Origin: Melastoma dodecandrum
Lineage: Eukaryota; Streptophyta; Magnoliopsida; Myrtales; Melastomataceae
Assembly: GCA_029817715.1 (NCBI GenBank)
Contig: JARUPY010000397.1
Span: forward strand, 2,170,001 to 2,234,000
Length of the DNA stretch: 64,000 bases
Reading direction: 5' to 3'
In this document: positions 22,049-32,221 of the stretch, piece after piece
How the letters are laid out: every line of letters begins with the position of its first letter
Numbering within the stretch: the first letter of the stretch is position 1
Notes under the pieces: model-generated
What the model was told of the DNA's origin: nothing
Seen by the model: the letters and a program-made list of their open reading frames with translations, nothing else
Databases searched by the model: none
Translations under genes and position numbers: made by a program

Positions 22049-23240
22049 TTTTTTTTTGGTAAAATGGAGGTCAATAGATTAGTCTAACCATTCATTACCC
22101 AATTAGAGTTCAGGACATGGCAAATCTCCATGCATTAGGTCTAACACAAAGTCCAGATGGTATCAAAAGGTGATAGAGTCCTTCTCTTGGTGTCGCGCCC
22201 TTCTAGTCATTTTGTCTGCAACCTGGTTTGGTCCTCTCATGACTGGGTGAGTGGAGTGTCTTCGAAGCTACATAATAGCAGCCTGCAATTATCCATAATG
22301 GAGGCAATTGGTGGGGGCATTGTCGTTTCCATGTCATGCTGTGGAGTAGAGCTTCAGTTTCTGTTTGAATGGCTAGGGATAGTCCCAATTGTTTTGCTAG
22401 GGAGATGCCTTCAAATAGGGTTAGGGCTTCAGCTATTACACTGTTTGTGTTGGTGTGTTTTCTGCTGTATCCCCCAACCCCATGTCCTTCTCTGACCCTT
22501 GATTACTCCTCCTAATCCCACATTTAGTGAGTTCTGGTCAGCGTCTGCATCTGTGTTAAGTGTGTAGGGGAGCTCTCTAGACGGTTCCCATTTTTGCATC
22601 CTGGTCATGTTGTATGTTGTTCACCTGCCGTTGGTTGTTCTGTGTATTCCTCTGCTTCTTGTGACCTAGCATAGCCTGCTATTCTGATACCCTGGCAAGG
22701 ACTGCTCTTTGAATATCCTTGTTGGATGTGATGCTGTCAAGCACTGTGTGATTTCTTTGGATCCAGAGATGCCATATAATTGTCGTGAATAGTATGTTCC
22801 GTTGTATTACTTTATGTGTTTTTGTTCTGGCAGCTTTTGTTTGAGATTCCCGTGGAGCCATTGCCGAGCTGTTTGGGTGGAATAGGACGCCATGCTCCCT
22901 GGTGTGGGGAAGTGGAGCCAGACTGTTTGTGATAAAGGGCAATCTGGTAAGGTGTAATGCAGTTTCCTTTTCCCATTCACAGACTGGGCATATATCATTG
23001 CTTGTTATGTTCCTAGCAATGAGTAAGTCTCTCAAAGGTAGTCTATTCCACCAGCATAGCCATATGAATGTCTTCTGAGATTTGTGTCGTGCAAGTTGGC
23101 AGGGTCAACGTGAGATAGGGCGTAGGCTGATGTTGTAGAAAAATCCCTGTGGCTGGTTGGTTTCCAGGCTAGCTGTCCAAATGTCTTGGCTAATTCGCAG
23201 CGTTGTCTTTTCCAAGTTCTCCCGTCGGCAGCCATTAGTT
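22049..23240 (-). mobile_element. LINE (non-LTR retrotransposon) 3' fragment
   Basis: Minus-strand pieces show a reverse-transcriptase zinc-binding domain (zf-RVT: SAYALSHVDPANLHDTNLRR at about 23130, then LIARNITSNDICPVCEWEKE and IIWHLWIQRNHTV, 23035-22679) and an RNase H-like segment (EALTLFEGISLAKQLGLSLA region, about 22440-22200). The order zf-RVT then RNase H then a poly-A tail (T run on the + strand at about 22049-22060) is that of a plant L1-type LINE 3' end. Stops and frameshifts break it. No reverse transcriptase core is present, so the copy is 5'-truncated at about 23240, typical of LINE insertion. It sits just after the broken end of the carrier pseudogene. Confidence 0.72.
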
Positions 23241-23244
23241 ACCT

Positions 23245-26200
23245 CACCGCGACACTAAATAAATTGATTTAGATGTTATTCTGAATTTGATATTGGGCGT
23301 TACTCTGTTCAAGGACGGCAAGATGGAGGGCATTGTTAGTTGGGGCTATTGCTGGGCGGGCCTTCAATGTTGCTTACCAGAGCAAACAACAACATACTAC
23401 TTGGCTATATATATATTGATGCCAGCTACTGTTTTAGCTTCTCCGTGTGGGATAAAAAGCAGTAGATTTGGGTACTGCAAACCACTCACTTGGAAGCATG
23501 GAGACGTATTTTTGAGATGTCAGTCTTTCATGCAAATTTTGTAAGTGTGCTATAACATCCATCTTATTGCAGTGTATGCATCCCTATTCGATTATATCAT
23601 TCACTGTTGTTAATTCTTGCGAAGGGAGGTGCATATTGGCTGTTAACATCATTTTTATTTTTCACTCTGTTTAGTTCTATAAACTTTTCAGAATGCCTGC
23701 ACATCTACTCCCTGTCAAGTCGTTAAATTCTTGCTTATCATTAACCTTGAGCTAACTTTTACGTTTGAAGCAAGAAAGCTTGACCTCCTCCGTCATACAA
23801 GTCATCTCTCAATAAGCATGGTAGAAAAGATGCTTCCATTTTCTTGTGGATTCCCTTTCACTGACTTGGGGACAATAGAAAAGTTTTACCAGTCTGCTGG
23901 CGTTGATGTGAAACTCAACCCGATATTGATATTCCCTTCGGCGTGTTTCTTTCTTGTCTCCTGTTATATGGAGATGGACATGCAACTTGAATAGCAGAAC
24001 TATCACACAAGATCTTGACAATGTGGTTTGAGTAGTGTGTCAGCTTGATGTTGTTTTTATATCCTTCAGGGTCAGAGCGGAGTTCAGGAGTGGGACTTTT
24101 CCGATCTAAGTACATGAACGTCCTTGACTGGGCGTTTAGCGTACCCCCTCTTCCAGATGAAACCCCACGACGCAAAACTTCTCCATTCACCTCCGGAAAA
24201 CTGCTGCCTGGCACAACGAATCTGTACATATCATATAGTATCCGAAATACCGTTGCATAAATTATGCTATAATTTATTAAACCTTTTGAGTTAGTCTTCA
24301 GGGAGAGAGCCGAGTAATGGCCGGAGCTTTAGGTCAAACTGATGAGTACTATACTTTCCCATCTAACATTCTTGGGGGAATGTGATCGAATGGTGATAGG
24401 GAATACGTCTTTGTGTTATGAACCGGTCATACCGAATTCGATACTCGCCAATTTCAGAAGAGAATCTGCATGGAGCAGGTCACACCCGACTATTGAGCAG
24501 AAAGTCGACTTTATCGGATCCTTGAGCTTTGAGCAATGTCAACCCTAATCCAATCTTCTCTTTTCTTTCCAGCAAGTTTGAGAAGAACAAATTTCCTTTT
24601 CCTTTCCTGCCACAATGGAAGAGGAGTCAAATGGGGCTGCCCCTAAACGCCCACCCCCCCCCCCCCCCCCCCCCCCCCGTACCACACGCAATTCCTGACC
24701 AAAAGCTATCCATCTGCGCAAGATTCTGATCGAAAGCATGATCACTAGTCCATTCGTGTTCATCAATCGTTCTCTGGGGACATGCTTATCCGGACAAGAT
24801 CCTAAATATTCTTATATTCTCTGCAAGAAATGGAATCTTCATTTCCCCCCACCACCACCATGTCTGACAGACCGTTATCCAAATGGGAGATAGGGGAGTT
24901 GACCCCAAAACGAAAGGAAAAAAAGATGCCTCAGTGCCATCATTCGCAAAGGAGATTTGGTTCTCAACACGAAGAATATCACCATGTGCATTTCCACTCT
25001 CACTACTGCTTTCCGTTGTTTTTTCTTCTTTTGCTCTCCCATTTGCATTTCTTTATCATACTATTTATACCCGCCGAGGGCTGCTGGGATTCACACACTA
25101 CAAACACTCAGAACTGTCTCTGTAAGAGATCAAGGGTTGTAATTTTCCCAACGGCATTGCGAGAGTTAAGGGATGGGAGTAGGATGAAGCCAAGGATGAA
25201 TTGCCGGCATTAGCAACAGGAGAAACCCCTCGTAAAAGGGAGGTTTCGTGCGTGCATCATGTCGGCGATTCATTCCTTGGCTACGTTCGCCTCCCTTCCT
25301 TTCTTGTCATGCTGAAAGGGGGGAATTGGTTAAGTATATATCCCGGCAGGACGACATAACCGCTTTCAGACACGGATTCGTTTGTGCTCACCTGTGGTAA
25401 GGATTCCCATTTGAATGCCAGTTTCGTGATGCATTATGTCGGTCGATAATTTAGGTCAATAAAAAATCAAAGGTTAGTTGTGTGTGTCCGGGCGGAACAT
25501 CAGCCAAATAAATAATCGTGGGATTCGTTGGAAACCCAACTGGGAAAGCAAAGACAAGGAAGAATATGGTGGTGGGAGAGGGTTGTTTAGCTGACGATAA
25601 CCATAACTCCCTTCTTTGTTTAATACTCACAAAAAATATATGAACACACGACTGTGGACATATATAAATATAACTGAGATTGGGTTATGTTGTTATTCGT
25701 CGTGCACATTGAACTTATATTAACAAATTCTCATGCACGGGGCAATGTTCACGTAGCCACATATTATTTATTATTGCTCCCCCTTTTTTTATTCTTTATA
25801 AGACGACAAACAGTTGATTTGACGAGTCTCTTCGATAAATATTTATTTGATTTTTTAGTTTGTGACTCGTCCATTACGAGACAATTGGGAATAGTTTCCG
25901 AGAAATAAATAAATGATAGGACTAATTATTCAATTAGGGTTGATGTTTAATTTTATCATGCATGCATCCAGTCCGAGAGTTCACAAAAAGAAAACACGCA
26001 ACACGCAAGTGGAGATACGATGAGGTCTTCTGATTTCTTATTACAAGCTGAAAGTAAGCATCATCTCCTTCTTCTTCTTCTTCTTGTTTTTTTTTTTATT
26101 ACAAAGTTTGTCTGAATGTTTCTTCATTCACCAAAGATGTTCCAGGGTTTGGGTGAGCTTTGCTGAACCGTTTGTTAACTACCCCCTCCACAAAAAGAGG

Positions 26201-27040
26201 GTGAGAATATTTGGGGAATAGGCACTACTACTATACACATAGGACAAAGAGCACCGGGGGGGGGGGGGCTTGATTACGGAGCTCGATCGGGGCACAAGTC
26301 GATCATCTTAGGGTTACGGACCACATAGGCGTTCCGATCATGCCCCGGAGCTTTGATTTATCTCGTTGATTCGCGTTGTTGGTTCAAGTATGTTATGAAT
26401 AACATGTCCATTCGAACAAGGCAAAGGTAACATCGTCGGCCTTCTTGCACGACGGAATATCTATTCGATTTTGGCGTTACCTAAAAAAGGGATGATTCCA
26501 ATCCAAGACATGTGGGATCCTTATCTTAATGTTTTTTACTATTTAAGGGGGCCCCTTAATCACCCTATTCCCCATCCTATACAGATCATAGATTTTCATT
26601 GAGATTATATAGCTAATCTCCAGGGTCCCGGATGTCAGTTTACGTCCCTCCGAACGGAAATAACTCGCGTGCAAGGAACGGGGGGTTTCCCTCGGACGAT
26701 CGGAGCGACTTCGTAAAGGGAAATTATAAAACCTAGGAAATAACTTAAAAGGAAACGCAGACATTAATCTGTACCTTTAGCACGCAGGAAGTTACTCACG
26801 GCCATCTGAATGTGCCAAGAAGAGGTAAAGTAAGAAAAGTTCATCTCATTCATGGTAAGAGACAAGAGTTCCTTATATGAATACGTAAGAAGAGACTCGA
26901 TTGGAGACCGTATAAAAAAGTCAAAAAGGATACCACAAACTTTCAGGTTGCTTGAAGACCCGAAATTATGGTTTTGAAGGATTTTATTTAAACTGTTTGA
27001 AAATTATGGGATTAGGAATTGATCCGTCTTTTTCAAACCC
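23245..27040. other. long intergenic region, unassigned
   Basis: No gene family recognised in nearly 4 kb. It holds a run of 25 C (24654-24678), a run of 13 G (26256-26268), and a moderately GC-rich block at about 26240-26760 with a TTTAAGGGGGCC-like stretch that could be a decayed LTR. An open frame near 23915-24260 on both strands has no recognisable motif. Confidence 0.4.
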
Positions 27041-27042
27041 TA

Positions 27043-27052
27043 ATATATAAAG
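27043..27052 (+). promoter_or_regulatory. possible TATA box of the MYB gene
   Basis: ATATATAAAG about 145 bp upstream of the MYB start codon. Confidence 0.4.
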
Positions 27053-27196
27053 ATTTTTAGTTATTCATAGACTGATGATGGAACAATGACATGAATAGTT
27101 TGTAGGCGGGCGTGCGTGTGCGTTTGTGTGTGTATATATTTTGTGTCGTGCGTTGACGTTGAGGGTAGATGATTTCGCAGATTGGAGAGAGAGAAA

Positions 27197-28120
27197 ATGG
27201 CGAGGTCTCCTTGCTGCGACGAGAACGGCCTCAAGAAAGGGCCGTGGACTCCCAAGGAGGACCAGAAACTCGTCGATTACATCAACGCTCACGGCCACCG
27301 GAGTTGGAGGGCCCTCCCTAAGCTCGCCGGTTCATGCCGTTCCCTGTTTCTTTGCTTCTTGAAACCCGGTTCGGTGGTGGTGGTAATGTTCTGACGGTTT
27401 ATTGTGTCCTGTCTCTACAGGTCTCAATAGATGCGGAAAGAGCTGCAGGCTAAGATGGACTAACTACCTCCGGCCAGACATCAAGCGGGGCAAGTTCACC
27501 GAGGAAGAGGAGCAGACGATCCTGCACCTCCATTCTATCCTTGGCAACAAGTAAGTGTGGGAGCGAGGACACGCCGTGTATTGCATGGAGCAGAGGGGAA
27601 AGATGAGATGTAACGTCTATGTGGCGTGTGCAGGTGGTCAGCGATCGCCACTCGATTGCCTGGGAGGACGGACAATGAGATAAAGAACTTCTGGAACACT
27701 CACCTGAAGAAGAAGCTGATACAAAGGGGGAATGACCCGATGACCCACAAGCCTCGGACCGACATCTTCTCCACCTTTCCTCAGCTGTTAGCCCTGGCCA
27801 ATCTGACCGGCCTGATCAACCCCAACACATTGGACGGCCATACCCTCAGGTTGCAGGCCGAAGCCATCCAACTGGCCAAGCTTCAGTACTTGCAGTGTTT
27901 CCTCCAATCTCCGCCCTCGATTCCCGCCAACCCCTTACCCAGCCTGAACGGGTACACATCAGAGCTGGATGCCCTCACCAACATGCTTGTGAGCTCATCG
28001 CCTCCCTCCCATGGAAAGCTTGTCCTCCCTGTCTCCAGGTATTCCAAATCTATCCGACCCGGAAACGGAGCAGCACAATATAGCCAGCCTCAGTCTTGGA
28101 GAAAACTCCGTGCCGCCTAA
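27197..28120 (+). CDS. R2R3-MYB transcription factor, probable C-terminal frameshifts
   Basis: DNA-binding transcription factor, nuclear. Exons 27197-27329, 27421-27550 and 27634-28120. R2 begins [18 protein letters not shown] and R3 ends [20 protein letters not shown], with the tryptophan spacing of R2R3-MYBs; the intron positions are the standard two. After the DNA-binding domain comes [20 protein letters not shown], as in the subgroup of MYB53/92/93, linked to suberin, though MYB9/107-like is possible. Donor 1 is GTTCAT, weak. As written the frame stops at 28120 with 249 aa. However, the +1 frame from about 28008 reads on with MYB-like Ser/Pro/Asn-rich sequence, and a third frame ends WRFFLDESLIQDM at 28312, a typical MYB C-terminus. 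So either two small indels truncated the protein, or the assembly has errors there. Confidence 0.85.
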
Positions 28121-28312
28121 CGACCTATCCCAGAACCCGTGGGGGAGTTTGGATTCACCAAGCCACATTATAGTTCCTCATCTGCCAGCCGCGGAATCAT
28201 GTATGAGCAACCAGAACAACAATAAGTATGGCGGCCCCGGCGAAGCGAGCAGCAGCTACGGCAGGGGATGTGGAGGTTCTTCTTGGACGAGTCCCTGATT
28301 CAAGATATGTAG

Positions 28313-28702
28313 CACAATAAAAAAGAAGATTAAAACTTCAGATCTTCATGTTGATTTGTATCCATCTCAAATTTAACAAATTACTGTTTAAATGAAATAT
28401 GTGGTGGCCCGCATCATTCATGATCTTTTATCCAAAGTACGGCCCGCCCCAGTCTTCACTTCACCCTCCGACGTTGATCTGTATTTGACCGGTGCGATTC
28501 TGATCTCCGGGAATCATTTCGAAAGCCGGCAAGCTCTTAGTTGACTCGTGTGTTGATATTGTGTGCAAAGATCACGGCCAGAGGCTTAGTTGCTTCCCTT
28601 CACTGCTGATCGGGAAGACAGAGAAGGTAAGGATTTGAGGAATCATGTAACACGAGACGCATAAGCGAGTCTATTTAAAGACGTGAATGAAAAATGATAT
28701 TT
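28313..28702. other. spacer between MYB and tRNA-Met
   Basis: 3' flank of the MYB gene; nothing recognised. Confidence 0.5.
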
Positions 28703-28792
28703 TGGGGTGAGAGAGGCTCGAACTCTCGACCTCAGGATAACTCAGTTTTAAAGCTATGAGACCTACGCGCTAGCCAACTGCGCCACCACCCC
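28703..28792 (-). tRNA. tRNA-Met(CAT), elongator, with intron
   Basis: The minus strand reads GGGGTGGTGGCGCAGTTGG at the 5' end and CTCTCTCACCCCA at the 3' end, giving a 7-bp acceptor stem and discriminator A. The anticodon arm is GGTCTCATA...ATCCTGAG, anticodon CAT. A 16-nt intron sits one base 3' of the anticodon, the usual position; plant elongator tRNA-Met genes are among the few nuclear tRNA genes with introns. The T arm contains GAGAGTTCGAGCC (B box). Mature length 74 nt before CCA. Confidence 0.95.
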
Positions 28793-28799
28793 TTGTTGT

Positions 28800-29720
28800 C
28801 CAACGAACATAATCCAATTACTCGTCTCCTAGATAAATTCTTTAAAAATCAGTTGAGTTTCTACTGTTTGAAGATAAAAAAGAAGGAATTTGAGGGGTGC
28901 CATGCCATCATCTACCCTTCCTTTTCCATCGTAGTTGCTCTAACTCCGGGACTTTCTCCTTCGGGGAGGGGAACGACCACAATTTTTTTTTTTAATTTCA
29001 ATTCTTTTAATAATTAAAGAAGTTGGGTAAAAACCAAAACATAAAATTGGTTATTATACCAAAACACATGATTAAGTATCGGATGATTGGCAAATTAAGC
29101 GTCTGGCAAATTGTTTCGGTGAATTTTCTTAAACTTTAAATAATAACGACGGTTTCAACCAGTCTTCATAAAAATGCATTCCACCCATAAGTGAGCCTTT
29201 CCCCTCTAATAAACAATGAACTCAATACGACGTCGTTAAAAATTAATTAATTAATTACTAACCCACCACCACCCGGTGGTCGACGGACGGCTCCTCCGTA
29301 CCATTCAACTACGGGCGGCGCAGCTCCAATGTAGTCAGTCCATCATTCGCCAAACAACCCAACTGGGCCTCCTCCAACAAAGAACAACATCGTACCAAGG
29401 CCCTTTTCCCCAGACGAGGCTTTGCAAAAACTCCAATCCCGACAAAACCAACCATCCCCAAATTTGGTCAAACGCGTGTTGTTCCTTTCCTGTGGCTTAG
29501 TGGAGCACCACCACTTGACAAGATCGAACTGGTGCTCCCAACTGTTGTTTGCCTCTTCCTTACTATTCAAATTTTGAGCCAACCCTTTTGACTTCCTCCC
29601 TCCCAAAAACAGCCAGCCAACCAACCAACCGCGTCTCCCTACTTCCAAAAAAAGTCCAACTCCATTCCATCCCCCGACTCCCACGCCAATCCCCCCTTTC
29701 CAGCCTGTACTCCCTTCCCA
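28800..29720. other. intergenic spacer and promoter of the EXORDIUM-like gene
   Basis: No gene recognised. The last 400 bp are C-rich on the + strand and lead into a clear TATA box. Confidence 0.5.
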
Positions 29721-29722
29721 AT

Positions 29723-29730
29723 TATATAAA
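29723..29730 (+). promoter_or_regulatory. TATA box of the EXORDIUM-like gene
   Basis: TATATAAA, 54 bp upstream of the start codon in a C-rich context; position fits a short 5' leader. Confidence 0.65.
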
Positions 29731-29783
29731 CTCAAACCCCCCTGTTTGTATCATCACTTCAACAGCAGCATCTCAAGTCAACA

Positions 29784-30701
29784 ATGGCTTCTTCTTCACT
29801 TCCCCTCTCTGCCGTCTTCCTCTTCTGCTATGCATTCGCGGCTTCCTCCGCCGCTACCCCCAGGTTTCTCTCCCTCGTCCAGCCCACGCCCCTCGTTCTT
29901 AACTACCACAAGGGACCCCTCCTCAATGGTAACATCACCGTCAATCTCCTCTGGTACGGGACTTTCTCCCCTGCCCAGCGTTCCGTCATCTCCGACTTCT
30001 TCCTCTCCCTTGGTGCTTCCTCCCCTCCTTCCCCTTCTGTCTCGTCTTGGTGGCGGACCATCGGGAGCTACCGCGGCGGCCCCCGTGACGTCGTCCTCGG
30101 CAGGCAGGCGTTCGACTCCAAGTATGGCCTTGGGAAGTCTCTGACCTCGAGGCAGGTGCGTCGCCTGGCAAGGAGGTTGGGAACCGGGGGTAATGCCGTG
30201 AACTTTGTGTTGACCGCCGCCGACGTGTCGATTGAGGAGTTCTGCATGAGCAGCTGCGGATCACACGATTTCGCCCGCGCAGGACGGAGGGGGGCACGGT
30301 TCGTGTACGCGTGGGTGGGGAACCCCGTGAGCCAGTGCCCGGGGCAGTGCGCGTGGCCATTCCACAAGCCCGTTTATGGACCACAGGGGCCACCCCTGGT
30401 GGCGCCGAACGGGGACATCGGCGTCGACGGGATGGTGATCAACATCGCAACCGTCCTGGCAGGCGCGGTCACGAACCCGTTCGACAGCGGGTACTACCAG
30501 GGATCGGCTGAGGCGCCCTTAGAGGCAGTGAGCGCTTGCACGGGGATATTTGGGAAGGGGGCGTTCCCTGGGAATCCTGGGGCCGTCCTGTTGGAGACGA
30601 CCACGGGCGCGAGCTACAACGCAAATGGGGTGAGCGGACGGAGGTTCCTGCTGCCGGCGATGTGGGATCCGACCACTTTGGCCTGCAAGACGCTCGTGTG
30701 A
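29784..30701 (+). CDS. EXORDIUM-like (PHI-1) secreted protein
   Basis: Secreted cell-wall or apoplast protein of the phosphate-induced-1/EXORDIUM family, linked to growth and carbon or brassinosteroid responses; biochemical function unknown. Single exon, 305 aa. Signal peptide at residues 1-23 (hydrophobic, ending in Ala/Ser), then the family signature PLVLNYHKGPLLNGNITVNLLWYG, SWWRTIGSYRG, the region VYAWVGNPVSQCPGQCAWPFHKP, GVDGMVINIATVLAGAVTNPFDSGYYQG and the end GRRFLLPAMWDPTTLACKTLV. Conserved cysteines are present. Full length for the family (about 300-330 aa). The start ATG lies 54 bp after a TATA box and directly begins the signal peptide. Confidence 0.94.
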   Translation: MASSSLPLSAVFLFCYAFAASSAATPRFLSLVQPTPLVLNYHKGPLLNGNITVNLLWYGTFSPAQRSVISDFFLSLGASSPPSPSVSSWWRTIGSYRGGPRDVVLGRQAFDSKYGLGKSLTSRQVRRLARRLGTGGNAVNFVLTAADVSIEEFCMSSCGSHDFARAGRRGARFVYAWVGNPVSQCPGQCAWPFHKPVYGPQGPPLVAPNGDIGVDGMVINIATVLAGAVTNPFDSGYYQGSAEAPLEAVSACTGIFGKGAFPGNPGAVLLETTTGASYNANGVSGRRFLLPAMWDPTTLACKTLV

Positions 30702-31346
30702 ATGTCTTCTTGCTTGCTTCATACACATCAAATACAAATTTTGTCCTCGAAAGAAAACGTGTATTTGTTCAAAATTTGTAATTCTTGTTGTTTCACCCAA
30801 AGTTTGTAATGTAACAACCAAAAAAAGTTGAATACTCAACTCATACAAAAGAAGTAACTAACTATTTACAAAATCAAGTACGACAACGTTACAATCAACT
30901 ATTACAGGAGTGTCGTAGCGAAGTGTTGCAGTTAGTTTATATTATATTTTGTTTGTCCGAAACCCTTCACAATGTGTCGGCCGGAATGGATTCATCTGCC
31001 TCTCCCAAGGGCAGCGGTTTCGGTGGCGAATGGAGACGGAGACGGAGACAGCGAGGGCGGCCACTGCTTGCCTCGCTCCTGCGCCAATTCCGCTACTGCA
31101 TCAAATGCGGTGGCCCAACGGCCTAGCCGCTCCCGCTGCCGACTAAATCTACCCTCACCTGACCTACCGCCCGATCACTCCCCTCCCCTGCCGTCCCCAT
31201 CCTCGTTGCCCCGGTCCCTCAGCCACTCCCTACCCAGACCGTCTCCCCTACCTACCAGTTTACCATTCACCATTCCGAGTGCACGACCTTCACCATTCCG
31301 AGCTCGTCCATTCTTAACTCCCTATATATGGCATGTAAATTTGCAT
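30702..31346. other. 3' UTR and spacer
   Basis: The 3' untranslated region of the EXORDIUM-like gene runs into unassigned sequence; several overlapping short frames at 30920-31350 have no family resemblance. Confidence 0.45.
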
Positions 31347-31355
31347 TTGTAAAAG

Positions 31356-31500
31356 GCAAAATATACGATAATATCATAAACTATTTTTCGTTTTGTCAAA
31401 ATCTTTTTTGATTATACGATATTATCACTATTTTTAGTGTTGTAATTTTTTTTGTCAAATCTTGAATTTTACTCCGAGAAAACCAAACAAGGCTTCAATA
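31356..31500 (+). repeat. left terminal inverted repeat of the MITE
   Basis: Pairs with about 31775-31918 on the opposite strand, with scattered mismatches and small indels. Confidence 0.85.
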
Positions 31501-31774
31501 CTGTCTAACTGTTATCCTATAATAGTTGACTTTTAACCTCTCATTGCATCGTTTTGCAATCCAGTTTATGCGTAGTAGTAACCTCACAATAAATCCATCA
31601 TCCGTTCTTCATCGATTTTACAGATTCTTAACAGCATCAATAACTACAGTTCAACTTCGACTTCCAAATTACTTAATTTAACTATAAAAATTATATAATA
31701 AATAACACATAAAATTATTTAATATTATTATCCATTTTTTTTACTTTTTTTTAGTCAATAATTAAAATTTAAAG

Positions 31775-31918
31775 ATTAGGACCTGTTTGGTTTTCTAACA
31801 ATAAAATCCAAAATTGGCCACAAAAAATTACAATATTAAAAATAGTGATAATATCGTATAGGCAAAAAAGATTTTGACAAAATTGAGCATAGTTTATGAT
31901 ATTATCGTATATTTTACC
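31775..31918 (-). repeat. right terminal inverted repeat of the MITE
   Basis: Reverse complement of the left repeat at about 31356-31500; both start GG(C/T)AAAATATACG. Confidence 0.85.
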
Positions 31919-32221
31919 TTTCTAAAATTGTTCATTCCCTCCCTCTTTCAAAGGCATGACGCTTTGACTTTGATTACGCCGAATCTCTCCTTGTCAAAAA
32001 ACGTGACGTCGAGTCGAGACACACGTAGTTTAGTAACTAAATCCGAGGCCAAACAACACGTGGCATGACGGTAGTGGTCGAAGGAGTCTGAAGACAAAAC
32101 CTTCGACGTCGAGCGAAACGGCGAGACTAGGAAATTGTCTCGTGTTTGTCTCCAACCACGACCCAAGAGCTAAAAACTCCGCTCAAACCAACACCAGCCC
32201 TGAGGCGGGCGACGTCCCGCA

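Larger units (their letters stand above)
31356..31918. mobile_element. Mutator-type MITE with about 140-bp terminal inverted repeats
   Basis: The left end GGCAAAATATACGATAATATC and the right end, read on the other strand GGTAAAATATACGATAATATC, start inverted repeats that pair for about 140 bp with scattered mismatches. The flanks TTTGTAAAA (31347-31355) and TTTCTAAAA (31919-31927) form a 9-bp target duplication with one mismatch, the length made by Mutator-like transposases. No open reading frame inside (563 bp total), so it is non-autonomous. Confidence 0.85.

Noticed and set aside
29343..29735. 130-residue minus frame before the EXORDIUM-like gene
   Set aside because: Shadow of the C-rich promoter, giving Gly/Trp-rich sequence.
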